Below, in pieces: positions 46,165-55,256 of a DNA stretch of 64,000 nt. Within the stretch, counting starts at the first letter, position 1, and the number at the start of each line of letters is the position of its first letter. Location: the NCBI RefSeq assembly GCF_004769555.1, contig NZ_RQFY01000001.1, forward strand, positions 434,001 through 498,000, written 5' to 3'. Origin of the DNA: Leptospira koniambonensis (GTDB lineage: Bacteria > Spirochaetota > Leptospiria > Leptospirales > Leptospiraceae). The notes below the pieces were generated by a model. That model ran no database searches. It was not told the DNA's origin and was given only the letters and a program-made list of their open reading frames with translations. Made by a program: the position numbers and the translations under genes.

Positions 46165-46917
46165 ATGGAACTGATATCCGCGATATTATTCGGATCTTTT
46201 TTAAACGGACTAACAGGTTCTTTCCACTGCTTAGGAATGTGCGGCCCCTTAGCCGGAAGTTTAAATCTTACGCTGTCCCCTTCTGACAAAAAGATAAGCC
46301 CTGTTCTATTACAAATATTGTATAACCTTGGAAGACTGGTATCTTACACTTCCATTGGATTAGGTTTTGGATTTTTAGGGAAGGTTACAAATCAAAGTCT
46401 TTCAATATTACTTCCCGCTCAAGAATTTGCAGCTTGGTTTGGAGCTGCTTTTATACTTCTTTTTGGAGTTTCAATTTTATTCCAAAAAGATTGGACCCAA
46501 AATAGATTTTTCTCCAGGGTATTTTCTAAGGTTGGATCTAAACTTCTAAAATCCAGAGAGAATAAAAGTCCAGGCTCTCGTTTAGTGATCGGATTTACAT
46601 TTGGGATGTTAACTGGATTTTTACCTTGTGGGATCTTATATCCTGCATTCGTGATGGCATTTGCAACAGGCTCACCTGCATTTGGTGCGCTCAGTATGTT
46701 TTTCTTCTTTTTAGGGACATTCCCTTTACTTTTTGGATTTGGTTTAGGATTCAGAATGATCTTAGCAAAATTCGGAAAGGATAAACTCAAACTCGCAGGT
46801 TTTGCGATCATTCTTCTTTCCATCTCCTTAATGTTATTCAGAATGAATCATACTCATAATCATTCTGAGCCTGAAGAAAAAATGGAAGAAGGCGGTCATC
46901 ACCACCACCATCATTAA
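46165..46917 (+). CDS. SafE/UreH-like membrane protein, cbb3 operon associated
   Basis: 250 residues with six or more membrane helices. GSFHCLGMCGPLAG and GFLPCGILYPAFVMAFATG are the DsbD-like/UreH_2 motifs seen in proteins found at the end of cco operons. The C-terminus is metal-binding (NHTHNHSEPEEK and six terminal His), suggesting copper or nickel handling during oxidase assembly. AGGAG precedes the ATG by 6 nt. It is the last gene of the operon and is convergent with the next gene. Confidence 0.85.
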   Translation: MELISAILFGSFLNGLTGSFHCLGMCGPLAGSLNLTLSPSDKKISPVLLQILYNLGRLVSYTSIGLGFGFLGKVTNQSLSILLPAQEFAAWFGAAFILLFGVSILFQKDWTQNRFFSRVFSKVGSKLLKSRENKSPGSRLVIGFTFGMLTGFLPCGILYPAFVMAFATGSPAFGALSMFFFFLGTFPLLFGFGLGFRMILAKFGKDKLKLAGFAIILLSISLMLFRMNHTHNHSEPEEKMEEGGHHHHHH

Positions 46918-46920
46918 ATC

Positions 46921-47589
46921 TTAAAATTCGGAAAATTCCCTGGATCTTTTTTCAGGAAATAGATACCATCTTTGGATTGCTTCTGATACCATAAACCATT
47001 TGGTATTATCCTCAAAATGACTGGGGGACCCGGGCACAAAATATACTCTTTTGATAGAACTCTCTATCTTAGAGAGAACAGAACGATTTACAATTCTTCC
47101 TGTAAAATCAAGCTCACCTAAAATATTTAATAAAGAAGCATTCAAAAACGTGCCGCTATATTCTTGAAGCCCGTTGCCTATCAGTATCAGACTTTCCACA
47201 GGAGAATCAGAACTTCCTGCAGCGCGGAACATTCTACCAGCAATTGCAGAAGAACCTATATAAGAAATTTTCAAAGAGTCCGCTCCTTCCAAATTTTTGA
47301 TCTGTTTAGTGATCTCAAAAAGACGATCAGACAAAAGATCTATATCAGAACGATTCGCGTGGATCTCTCTTTCTTCTTGGGTCAATAAACCTTTTAGAAA
47401 AAGAGTAGCCACTCCCCTTTCATTCAGAAAGTTTCGCATCTTAGAAAATCGATCTGCAAATTTGTCGTCCTTCTCATCCAAAACCAGAATCGCTAAAAAC
47501 GCAGCCTGGCTTGGGATGAAAAGTTCTCCTTTAAGTTGGACCCGATTTACCTGAAAGTCGAGAGTGGTTTGAAAATCATACCGGACCAT
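46921..47589 (-). CDS. Alpha/beta-hydrolase-like protein
   Basis: 222 residues. The spacing of strands and the SYIGSSAIAGRMFRAA block, with a nucleophile-elbow-like Gly-x-Ser, resemble dienelactone-hydrolase-like proteins, but a classical GxSxG and a clear acid/His pair are not seen. It may be a divergent or non-catalytic member. No signal peptide. Confidence 0.6.
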   Translation of the reverse strand: MVRYDFQTTLDFQVNRVQLKGELFIPSQAAFLAILVLDEKDDKFADRFSKMRNFLNERGVATLFLKGLLTQEEREIHANRSDIDLLSDRLFEITKQIKNLEGADSLKISYIGSSAIAGRMFRAAGSSDSPVESLILIGNGLQEYSGTFLNASLLNILGELDFTGRIVNRSVLSKIESSIKRVYFVPGSPSHFEDNTKWFMVSEAIQRWYLFPEKRSREFSEF

Positions 47590-47631
47590 TTTATAAAACT
47601 GTAATTTTCGATTTAGGAATGGTCCGGATAT

Positions 47632-48312
47632 TTAATCCAGTAAACGAAGAAGAGCCTCTTCATTTTTGATCACTATTTTTCTTTTGTCTATTTCCACCCA
47701 ACCTCTGCTTTTAAAATCAGCTAAGGCACGAACCAAGGTCTCAGTAGTCACGCCGATCATGGATGCCATGATCTCACGAGTGAATGGAAGATCTTCTTCC
47801 GAGTCTTGTGATTCTGATAATTGTAGTAAAAATTCTGAAAGTTTTGCGTGAACTTGACGAGTTCCTAAAGAATAGATCTTATTTTCAGATTCTACAGCTT
47901 CGATAGTCACTTGTCGAAATACTGAATTTTGGAATTCAGAATCTGAGTTTAGAAGTCTGCGAAGTTCTTCTTCTTCTACAAACAGAACTGTCGATTCAAC
48001 AAGTGCGACTGCATGATGAAGATAATTTCCGCCGATAGCAGCGTCTCTGATCCCTACCCAATTGCCTGGATGATAAATTTTGAATGTATGCTGTTTTTCT
48101 CCGGAACCAGAAGTTCGATAAGATCGGATGGAGCCGGTCTCGACTATATAAAATCCGTTTGCTAGTTCTCCTTGGGAGAATAAGATCTCTCCTTTGGAAA
48201 TTTTCCTACGGGTAAAATTAAGTTCATGGTGGTGGAGAATGTTTTCTTTTGGAAAAATTTCTCTTGGTAAAACTCGGTTTGTTTCAGCTTCGATTTTTAC
48301 TGCGCTGGTCAT
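47632..48312 (-). CDS. Crp/Fnr-family transcriptional regulator without cluster cysteines
   Basis: 226 residues. Cyclic-nucleotide-binding-like beta roll (RKISKGEILFSQGELANGFY, VETGSIRSYR) and a C-terminal winged HTH (FTREIMASMIGVTTETLVRAL). It has no cysteines, so it cannot be a classical 4Fe-4S FNR; it may sense through another route or act as a Crp-like protein. It lies beyond the end of the cbb3 operon, whose promoter region carries an FNR-type box. Confidence 0.92.
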   Translation of the reverse strand: MTSAVKIEAETNRVLPREIFPKENILHHHELNFTRRKISKGEILFSQGELANGFYIVETGSIRSYRTSGSGEKQHTFKIYHPGNWVGIRDAAIGGNYLHHAVALVESTVLFVEEEELRRLLNSDSEFQNSVFRQVTIEAVESENKIYSLGTRQVHAKLSEFLLQLSESQDSEEDLPFTREIMASMIGVTTETLVRALADFKSRGWVEIDKRKIVIKNEEALLRLLD

Positions 48313-48344
48313 GTTTTAAGTCCCTTTTATATCTCGATGTATTT

Positions 48345-48373
48345 ACCATACGTGAGAATATATCAAAGGTCAA
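48345..48373 (-). promoter_or_regulatory. Sigma-70-like promoter of the Crp/Fnr gene
   Basis: On the minus strand TTGACC (48368-48373), 17-bp spacer, TATGGT (48345-48350). The distance to the ATG (48312) is about 30 bp. Confidence 0.5.
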
Positions 48374-48453
48374 GGGCCGGCGGGAGATCCTACCGATTGA
48401 GGTGGTTTCCTGCGGATTTCCAGGGTGAAAATCTTAAGGCCCAAAACCATTGA

Positions 48454-49842
48454 TTATACCTCGAATTCGAAAACTTCTCCCCTTTCAGGGATCCTTGTTT
48501 CCCAGCCATATTCCTTGCGGATCCGATTTCCTAAGCTCCTACTTGCGTCTTCTTCTCCATGCACAATGAACACTTCCTTTGGCGGGGTTTTAATCTTAGA
48601 TAACCAACGGATAAGTTCTGTTTGGTCAGCGTGAGCGGATAAGCCGTCTATATTCTGAACATCACATCTAACTTCATGGTATTTGCCTCGGATCTTGATC
48701 TCAGTATCCCCTCTAAGCAGCTTATTACCTCTGGTCTCTCTTGCTTGGTAACCTACGAACAATACTAAAGAGTTAGGATCTCCTAAAGAATGCTCCAAAT
48801 AAGAAAGTACTCTTCCTCCTGTGGCCATCCCACTCCCGGCAATCACAATTTTAGGACCTCTTTTGTTCGCGATTTTTTTAGTCTCAGAAGATTCAGTAAT
48901 ACAGAATATATCTTCTTTGAGTTCGGCGATCTCTTCTTCTTTTAGTTTATGCCATTCACTTCCATAAATATTAAATAAATCTAAAACTTTAGAACCCATG
49001 GGAGAATCCATATAAACCGGAATATTAGGGATCTCACCTTCCTTCATCAATTTCCAGATCAAATACATGACAGCCTGTATTCTTTCTACAGCAAAACATG
49101 GAATAATTATGGTTCCTTTAGAAGTGGAAAATTCATGGATCAATTGAGCCAAACGTTTGATCGGATTTCCTCTGTGGATACGATTTCCATAAGTAGATTC
49201 AATTAGAATAATATCTCCGTCTTCAGGCTTTTCGGGAGAAAACAAAAGAGGATCATCATCTCTCCCAATGTCTCCTGAAAAAATAAGTGTCTTATTTCCG
49301 ATCTTTAATTCAATGAAGCTCGCTCCCAGAATATGACCATTATACCTGAAACGAAATTTAATATTTGGTTCCAGATCGAACCATTCTCCAATCTCTACTG
49401 CCTGAAATAGTTTAATCGTCTTTTCGGCATCGTCACTATCGTATAGGGGAAGAGCGGGCTTATGTTTGGAATATCCACCTGAATTTGCGAATTCGGCATC
49501 TTCTTCCTGTAATTTTGCACTATCTTTCAGAACTATATTAGATACATCTAATGTAGGTTTTGTACCGAATATTTTGCCTCTAAATCCCTTTTTGACAGCT
49601 CTTGGCAAATATCCACAATGGTCCAAATGTCCGTGAGTAAGTAGAATATGATCAATTTCTGTTGGAAAAAATTGGTCGGAATCCCAGTTTAGAAGTCTTA
49701 ACTTTTTCTCTCCCTGGAAAAGTCCGCAGTCGATCAGAATTGTTTTACCGAAAGCTTTTACTAAATATTTAGAACCAGTAACAGTTCCTACTCCCCCTAA
49801 AAATTGCAAACTAGCCAGACGATCCTCTATCTGCTTCTCCAC
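48454..49842 (-). CDS. Beta-CASP metallo-beta-lactamase-fold RNase-like protein
   Basis: 462 residues. The MBL metal motif is THGHLDHCG, with SGDIGRDDDPLL following; the beta-CASP motifs (SPMGSKVLDLF, AGSGMATGGRVLSYLE) and a C-terminal RMMBL domain (QNIDGLSAHADQTELIRW) are present. This is the CPSF73/YsH1-like group, mostly ribonucleases. GTG start with GAGGA 7 nt upstream. Confidence 0.92.
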   Translation of the reverse strand: MEKQIEDRLASLQFLGGVGTVTGSKYLVKAFGKTILIDCGLFQGEKKLRLLNWDSDQFFPTEIDHILLTHGHLDHCGYLPRAVKKGFRGKIFGTKPTLDVSNIVLKDSAKLQEEDAEFANSGGYSKHKPALPLYDSDDAEKTIKLFQAVEIGEWFDLEPNIKFRFRYNGHILGASFIELKIGNKTLIFSGDIGRDDDPLLFSPEKPEDGDIILIESTYGNRIHRGNPIKRLAQLIHEFSTSKGTIIIPCFAVERIQAVMYLIWKLMKEGEIPNIPVYMDSPMGSKVLDLFNIYGSEWHKLKEEEIAELKEDIFCITESSETKKIANKRGPKIVIAGSGMATGGRVLSYLEHSLGDPNSLVLFVGYQARETRGNKLLRGDTEIKIRGKYHEVRCDVQNIDGLSAHADQTELIRWLSKIKTPPKEVFIVHGEEDASRSLGNRIRKEYGWETRIPERGEVFEFEV

Positions 49843-49892
49843 TTTATATTCCTCTTTTGACGTGATCCTTCCTGGTAAGCCAGAAAGAGAGA

Positions 49893-49921
49893 AGAATAAG
49901 TAAATTTCTTTCTTAAGTCAA
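49893..49921 (-). promoter_or_regulatory. Promoter of the beta-CASP gene
   Basis: On the minus strand TTGACT (49916-49921), 17-bp spacer, TATTCT (49893-49898), with the start site about 45 bp before the GTG start. Confidence 0.55.
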
Positions 49922-49978
49922 TGGTTGAGATGGGATACGGGGAAATCCGTTCTTAAACGGTAAAATTACAGGGTGAAA

Positions 49979-50701
49979 CTATAGAAGTTCTTTGATCTTG
50001 GAGATATACTTTCTTCCCACAGGAAGTTGTGTTTCGTCCTCGTCTTTTAAATGAACTGAATAATTTCCCATATTATCACTTTGTAAATGAGATAACTTTT
50101 CCAGATTAATTATATATTGTTTATATATTCTTAAAAACTTGCCTGGTGGAAGTTTTTGTTCCAGACTTTTCAAAGATTTGTAAGTTACATATTGTCTTTT
50201 TTCAGTATGGACCACACTAAAATTATCTCTGGAAGAGATATAAATGATCTCCCCATAAGGAATTAGAAAATGATTTTCCTTTTCTAAAATAAAAAGCCCA
50301 TGTTCATTAAAAACATTTTTGGAAGGTTTGTCTGCATCATTTCCCAAAATTTCCAAGGCACGATCCACCGCCTTAAAAAATCTTTCTTTAGAAAATGGTT
50401 TGAGAAGATAATCGATTACACCGAATTCAAATGCTTCGATCGCCTTATCTCTTAGTGCAGTGATAAAAATAATATAAGGAGGATTTTCCAGTCTTTCTAA
50501 AATATCTAAACCAGATAGAATGGGAAGATTGATGTCTAAAAACGCAAGATGGAACTCTTCGTTTTGAAGATATTCAAGAGCTTCTTCTCCATCTTTTGCG
50601 ACTTTTACTAATTTTAATTCAGGCCTGGCTAAACAATAATTTACGAGTAACTCCCTAGTAGGAGCCTCGTCCTCAACAATTAATGTTTTCCATTCTGTCA
50701 T
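49979..50701 (-). CDS. LytTR-type response regulator
   Basis: 240 residues from ATG 50701, which follows the kinase stop by 4 bp and begins the receiver domain directly (TEWKTLIVEDEAPTRELL); the longer in-frame version from 50767 would lie inside the kinase gene. The phosphoacceptor Asp is in LAFLDINLPILSG and the Lys in GVIDYLLKPFSKERF. The C-terminal LytTR DNA-binding domain spans about residues 140-240 (YISSRDNFSVVHT, RIYKQYIINLEKL). It forms a two-component pair with the upstream PAS kinase. Confidence 0.92.
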   Translation of the reverse strand: MTEWKTLIVEDEAPTRELLVNYCLARPELKLVKVAKDGEEALEYLQNEEFHLAFLDINLPILSGLDILERLENPPYIIFITALRDKAIEAFEFGVIDYLLKPFSKERFFKAVDRALEILGNDADKPSKNVFNEHGLFILEKENHFLIPYGEIIYISSRDNFSVVHTEKRQYVTYKSLKSLEQKLPPGKFLRIYKQYIINLEKLSHLQSDNMGNYSVHLKDEDETQLPVGRKYISKIKELL

Positions 50702-50705
50702 CTTG

Positions 50706-52055
50706 CTAATTTTTCGCGGATTTAAAACCGATCGTGACGATCGCGCCACCCTCTGGATGATTTTCAATTTTTACTTCTGAATCGTAAAGATAAAATTTCA
50801 GACGTTCAGAGATGTTTGCGATACTTCTGGAATGAATATTTGCGTCACTCAGTCCTTTTCCATTATCTCGTATGGTCACTAAAGTTTTTCCATCTTGAAT
50901 AGAAGCTTTTACGATAATTTTCCCTTTTCCCTTTCTATCTCTTAAACCGTGAATATAAGAATTTTCCACAAGAGGCTGCAAGGTCAAAGGAGGTATTTGA
51001 CATTGTTTAAAATTTCCCAATTTTTCAGATTCCACTTCCAAGAAGTCGGAAAATCTGAGTTTCAGAAGTTGGAGATAATTTTCCATAAATTCCCATTCTA
51101 TATCAAATGGAACAAGCTGTTGGTTAGCCTGGTCCATTAGAAATCTATAATTATCTGCAAGCATTAGTATGGCAGAATCTGCAAGTCCAGGATTTGTCTG
51201 CAAATAAGAATGGATAATACTTAATGTGTTAAAAAGAAAATGAGGGCTCATCCTATCTTGTAGGATTTTCAAATTATTCTCTGCGTGTCTGGCCTTCTCT
51301 TCAGTTTCTTTTCTTTCAGTGATATCGTTTCGGATCGCCAAATATTGGTAAGGTTTTCCATTACTGTCCAAGATAGGAGAAATGGTTGTATCTACCCAAT
51401 AATATCTTCCATCTTTTGCTTTATTCTTAATCTCACCTTTCCAAATTTTTCCTTTGGCGATCGTCTTCCATAGATCTGTAAAAAAATCCTTAGGATGGTA
51501 GCCTGAGTTGATGATTCGATGGTTATGGCCTAAAAGTTCGTCGCGAGAATAACCACTGATATCGCAGAAGTTCTGGTTCACATAAATGATCGTCCCGGCC
51601 TTATCGGTGATCGCAACGATGGAAACAGCATTTAGTGCAGTTTGAAAATCAGAAAGTTCTTTTAAAGAACTTGTTAATTCCCTTTCTATCTCTTTCGTTC
51701 TTGTGATATCTACTCCCACAAACCAATTTGTGGAACCAAAAAGAGGAAATTCTGAAGATATATTAGAAAGGGAGACTAACTTGGATTTTCCTTCTTTGGA
51801 AATTAGATCCAGTTCCCAATTTTTAAACTCAGAGTTTAGAAGTTCAGGATTGAATGCAGAAGATTCCCCTTCTTCTTTTATCTGGATCAGATTTTTAAAG
51901 GAAAAATTTTTATCATTCAGAATTTCTTCGGAAGAGAATCCTAAAACTTTTTCACATTCATAGTTCCAGGAAACAGGCCTAAAGTTCTCATCTAAAGAAA
52001 AGAAGAGGATAGGCATATTATCTAAAACTTTTTTCAGTCTTCTTTCATTTTCCAT
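50706..52055 (-). CDS. LytS-type PAS histidine kinase
   Basis: 449 residues. Two PAS domains (about 1-120 and 135-255), each with PAC signatures, then the His_kinase domain: phosphoacceptor MSPHFLFNTLSII and PPLTLQPLVENSYIHGL, followed by an HATPase region (TIRDNGKGLSDANI). No membrane helix, so a cytoplasmic sensor. It lies immediately upstream of the LytTR regulator gene (4 bp). Confidence 0.93.
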   Translation of the reverse strand: MENERRLKKVLDNMPILFFSLDENFRPVSWNYECEKVLGFSSEEILNDKNFSFKNLIQIKEEGESSAFNPELLNSEFKNWELDLISKEGKSKLVSLSNISSEFPLFGSTNWFVGVDITRTKEIERELTSSLKELSDFQTALNAVSIVAITDKAGTIIYVNQNFCDISGYSRDELLGHNHRIINSGYHPKDFFTDLWKTIAKGKIWKGEIKNKAKDGRYYWVDTTISPILDSNGKPYQYLAIRNDITERKETEEKARHAENNLKILQDRMSPHFLFNTLSIIHSYLQTNPGLADSAILMLADNYRFLMDQANQQLVPFDIEWEFMENYLQLLKLRFSDFLEVESEKLGNFKQCQIPPLTLQPLVENSYIHGLRDRKGKGKIIVKASIQDGKTLVTIRDNGKGLSDANIHSRSIANISERLKFYLYDSEVKIENHPEGGAIVTIGFKSAKN

Positions 52056-52184
52056 GGATCTTTATATAATCGAACAAATCTTCGTTAGATTACGTAGTCC
52101 CAGTTCATCTGCAATCAAAATTATACTGAATACCCTGTAGGTTCGCATTTTCCCATTAGAAGGGGTAGTTCCCCCTGTCGATGG

Positions 52185-52213
52185 TTGACTCTTTTCCGAA
52201 ATTGATCTAAAAC
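52185..52213 (+). promoter_or_regulatory. Promoter of the Hsp20 remnant
   Basis: TTGACT (52185-52190), 17-bp spacer, TAAAAC (52208-52213); GGAG with suitable spacing follows before ATG 52236. A small stem GGGG-N5-CCCC (52162-52174) lies just upstream. No CIRCE element is present. Confidence 0.5.
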
Positions 52214-52235
52214 TTCTACAAAAGGAGAATTCCCA

Positions 52236-52424
52236 ATGAATGATATTATGAAATCAGCAGATCATTTTTTGAATCTTTCCAAATTTAGCAGGACATTCAC
52301 TCTTCCGGAAAACGCAATTAAGGATAAAATTTCCGCAAAATATGAGAATGGAATATTAAAACTTAGCATTCCTAAAAAGGAAATTGAAAACCCTAAAAGG
52401 GCCGTAAAGATCGGAGTCAATTAA
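52236..52424 (+). pseudogene. Internally deleted Hsp20/alpha-crystallin gene remnant
   Basis: 62 residues. The N-terminal ~17 residues (MNDIMKSADHFLNL) look like the start of a small heat-shock protein, and residues about 18-50 (SRTFTLPENAIKD, KISAKYENGILKLSIPKKE) are the final strands of the alpha-crystallin domain. The first two thirds of that domain are missing, so the frame was closed by an in-frame deletion. Promoter and ribosome site (AAAAGGAG) look intact, so a short peptide may still be made. It could be a real minimal Hsp20-like peptide instead of a decay product. Confidence 0.65.
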
Positions 52425-52516
52425 TAGAAGCTTTAGAATATAGATTAAATATACGGCGAATCGTTTTCAAGTTCGCCGTGTATATATATTATCGAATACA
52501 GACAAGCAGAGATATA

Positions 52517-53074
52517 ATGACAAGTATAACAATACAAAAATCCAAACATTGGTGGCTCCAAATACTAGTCGGAAGTATTTGGATCGCAACCGGTATCATA
52601 ACCATACTATTTCCGGAACAAAGCTTTTTAGTATTAGCTCTCGCTTTTTCCTTCATCTTAGCCACAACGGGAGTAAGCCATATAATATTCTCCCTATACA
52701 ATAAAAAATATACCGAGATATTCATATGGAATTTAGTTGTAGGAATCCTAGATATTGTGATCGGTTCTCTATTATTCATCCATCCGGAAATCACGGCAGT
52801 CACACTTCCTTTCGTATTCGGATTTTTACTGATATTTAGATCAGTTTCCTTGATATCTTTTTCTATCGAAATACGCAGACTAAAAAACTCTCATTGGATA
52901 TATGTTATTTTCTTAGGGATCTCCACCTTACTTTTCGCGATATTTGTATTATTCTTTCCCTTGATCGGGATATTTACGATCGTTTTTTGGACCGGTTTAG
53001 GATTCTTAGCATCCGGTCTGGGAAATTTATATCTAGGATGGAAAGAATTCAAGATAGAAAGATCTAAATCATAA
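52517..53074 (+). CDS. HdeD/DUF308-family membrane protein
   Basis: 185 residues from ATG 52517 with six hydrophobic helices in three pairs (LVGSIWIATGIITILFPEQS, LVVGILDIVIGSLLFIHPEI, LGISTLLFAIFVLFFPLIG), the repeat pattern of HdeD-like proteins, which in enterobacteria are linked to acid stress. Function here unknown. A terminator follows. Confidence 0.85.
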   Translation: MTSITIQKSKHWWLQILVGSIWIATGIITILFPEQSFLVLALAFSFILATTGVSHIIFSLYNKKYTEIFIWNLVVGILDIVIGSLLFIHPEITAVTLPFVFGFLLIFRSVSLISFSIEIRRLKNSHWIYVIFLGISTLLFAIFVLFFPLIGIFTIVFWTGLGFLASGLGNLYLGWKEFKIERSKS

Positions 53075-53085
53075 ATTTTTAATAT

Positions 53086-53130
53086 GTTCGGCTTCCAAAA
53101 TATTTTTTAAAAGCCGAACCGTCTTTTTTG
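53086..53130 (+). terminator. Intrinsic terminator after the HdeD-like gene
   Basis: GTTCGGCTT (53086-53094) and AAGCCGAAC (53111-53119) form a 9-bp stem followed by TCTTTTTT. It lies between convergent genes. Confidence 0.75.
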
Positions 53131-53133
53131 AGC

Positions 53134-53577
53134 CTATTTCAATTTTTCAGACAAAATACCATCCAAGGAATAAGCTCCTCCTCCAGAAAATGCCAGGATA
53201 AACGCAAGTCCCATGGCTAAAACATGGTATTCGTAACCTTCTCCACCTTGGTTCCCAAACCAGTTCATAAAAAATCCGTTTTGACTTTGGAAGATCGCAG
53301 CACCAAACATTGTAATACCAATTCCGAAAGCGGATAATTTAGTGCAGAATCCTAAAATTAAACCTAAGGCTCCGAAAGATTCTGCCAAGATCACAAGAAC
53401 ACCTATGATTGCAGGAATTCCCTGAGAAGAAAAGAAACCAAGAGTGGAACTCCAACCATAACCTCCAAACCAACCCAATAATTTCTGAGCACCATGAGGT
53501 ATCATCACTATTCCCAAAACCAATCTAGCTACTGTAAAAAGTAAATTCGAGTCGGTTGCAAAAAACTTTTCTATCAT
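53134..53577 (-). CDS. DoxX-family membrane protein
   Basis: 147 residues, four hydrophobic helices, with RLVLGIVMIPHGAQKLLGWFGG at the N-terminus (shown here in part), the DoxX signature. Members act in redox or membrane homeostasis. AGGAG lies 7 nt upstream of the ATG. Confidence 0.9.
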   Translation of the reverse strand: MIEKFFATDSNLLFTVARLVLGIVMIPHGAQKLLGWFGGYGWSSTLGFFSSQGIPAIIGVLVILAESFGALGLILGFCTKLSAFGIGITMFGAAIFQSQNGFFMNWFGNQGGEGYEYHVLAMGLAFILAFSGGGAYSLDGILSEKLK

Positions 53578-53660
53578 TAAAATCTCCTAATATGGATCCG
53601 AAAACCCATTAAGAAGAATAAGAAATAGTTTAAGGAAAGTAAATGGACGAAAGATGTATT

Positions 53661-54533
53661 TTATTGTGTTTTTCGTCCAGACTCTCTGAATTGTTCAGGA
53701 CTGAGACCCGCTAGTTTTTTAAAATATCTGCTGAAATATGCATTATCCAAAAATCCTAATTCAAAACAAATTTGAGTGATATTCAGATCAGAATGTATTA
53801 ATAATCTTTTACATTCCAATAGAACTCTATCATGGATGACAGACTTGGCTGATTTTCCTAAAATATTTTGGCAAAGACGATTTAATGTATTCGGAGCAAG
53901 GCCCAGTTTTCTGGAATAAAAAGAAGTTCCTCTTTCTTTCAAAAAATATTTTTCTAATAAACTTTGGAATTCGGAAACAGGCCGATTCTTCTTTATGAAT
54001 AATTCGGAAGAAGTATCGTATTCCTTTTTGATCTGCAATAGGATCAATTGACTAAGTAGAAATAGAACTTTAGATTCAGAATCTTCTTCAAATTCGGCCA
54101 CTAATCTAGTAAAATCTGACTTTAATTGAGTACGATTTTTTAATATGATCTTAGAAAGCCCAGGCTCATATCCGAAAAATGGATAATTTCTGAGCTCGGA
54201 ATTTTTTTCATTCTGCTCTATAAAGAATTCGGTATTGATCTTTAAAGCGAATCCTTTTGGCTTTTTATCGAATTTCCAAGAATGAACCTGTCCAGGTTTT
54301 AAGAAGAAGATTGAATTCTTTTCTATTTCGAAATTCTGGAAATCGATCTTATGAGTTCCCTTACCCGCAGAAAAAAAGAAAACTGCAAAATAAGAATGTC
54401 TATGAGAACTATCATACTCTGAAAAACTAGGAGGCAGGTCTTCCAACCTACCAACATAGAATATCTTATCCCTAACATTCTCCGAAATTTCGGACAAATG
54501 GATCAAAGGGACTTTCTCAGCCGACTTAGACAT
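53661..54533 (-). CDS. AraC-family regulator with cupin domain
   Basis: 290 residues. N-terminal cupin-like domain (HRHSYFAVFFFSAGKGTHKI, FLKPGQVHSWKF), C-terminal AraC HTH (FYSRKLGLAPNTLNRLCQNI, ITQICFELGFLDNAYFSRYF). It stands between DoxX and the epimerase operon on the same strand. Targets unknown. Confidence 0.9.
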   Translation of the reverse strand: MSKSAEKVPLIHLSEISENVRDKIFYVGRLEDLPPSFSEYDSSHRHSYFAVFFFSAGKGTHKIDFQNFEIEKNSIFFLKPGQVHSWKFDKKPKGFALKINTEFFIEQNEKNSELRNYPFFGYEPGLSKIILKNRTQLKSDFTRLVAEFEEDSESKVLFLLSQLILLQIKKEYDTSSELFIKKNRPVSEFQSLLEKYFLKERGTSFYSRKLGLAPNTLNRLCQNILGKSAKSVIHDRVLLECKRLLIHSDLNITQICFELGFLDNAYFSRYFKKLAGLSPEQFRESGRKTQ

Positions 54534-54589
54534 CCTTTTGAAGTCCGAAGATTTTCAGAAAAATTGCAAGTAAAAACTTAAAGGTCCTT

Positions 54590-55252
54590 TCAGGATTTGG
54601 ATAGCTCCAGAATATCTTCTACTTCCACAGTATTCTTACTATAACCATTTTCGCTCGCACGGATCATCGCAAGTGCAAGTTGTTTCAAAGTAGAAACACG
54701 TTTTGGGAAAATCATTCTTAAGATCGGAAAACTCCATCCAATATATTTATAAGCAGACAAAGTATTTTTTGCTCCAGGAGTTGGATGCATATAACCTGGA
54801 CGGAAATTATATACCTTCTCAAAAGGAAGTTTTAATAGATCATTTTCAGTTTTTCCTTTTACCCTCGCCCACATTGTTTTTCCTTTTTCAGTGCTATCTG
54901 TTCCGGCACCCGAAATATAAGAAAAAATCATATTAGGATTTAAAGAAGCTAGCGTGCTTGCAACATGCAATGTTATTGTATGAGTGAATTTAAAAAATTC
55001 TTCTTCAGTTAATCCTATGGAAGAAACTCCAGAACAGAAAAAGCATACATTATATCCTTTCAATTTGTCTTTGATCGCCGAAATATCCGAAAAATCAGAA
55101 TGTAAGACCTCCTCTACCTTCGGATTAGAAATACCATAAGGTTTTCTGTTCAAAAGAAGGATCTTTTCTATATTCGGATTTTCTAAACATTCCAGCAGAA
55201 CGCCTTCTCCTACCATTCCTGTGGAACCTGTGATGATTACTCTTAATTTCAT
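54590..55252 (-). CDS. NAD-dependent epimerase/SDR-like protein
   Basis: 220 residues from ATG 55252 with GAGG 7 nt upstream; the longer frame from 55378 overlaps the upstream gene and is rejected. Rossmann fold start VIITGSTGMVGEGVLLECL, then a YISGAGTDS block and RPGYMHPTP. The atypical SDR family (NAD-binding/epimerase) is likely; no YxxxK catalytic motif is seen. It follows the MBL-hydrolase gene by 4 bp, so co-transcribed. Confidence 0.82.
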   Translation of the reverse strand: MKLRVIITGSTGMVGEGVLLECLENPNIEKILLLNRKPYGISNPKVEEVLHSDFSDISAIKDKLKGYNVCFFCSGVSSIGLTEEEFFKFTHTITLHVASTLASLNPNMIFSYISGAGTDSTEKGKTMWARVKGKTENDLLKLPFEKVYNFRPGYMHPTPGAKNTLSAYKYIGWSFPILRMIFPKRVSTLKQLALAMIRASENGYSKNTVEVEDILELSKS

Positions 55253-55256
55253 ATAA

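Noticed and set aside
47632..48312. Classical oxygen-sensing FNR
   Set aside because: No cysteines are present, so a 4Fe-4S cluster cannot be bound.
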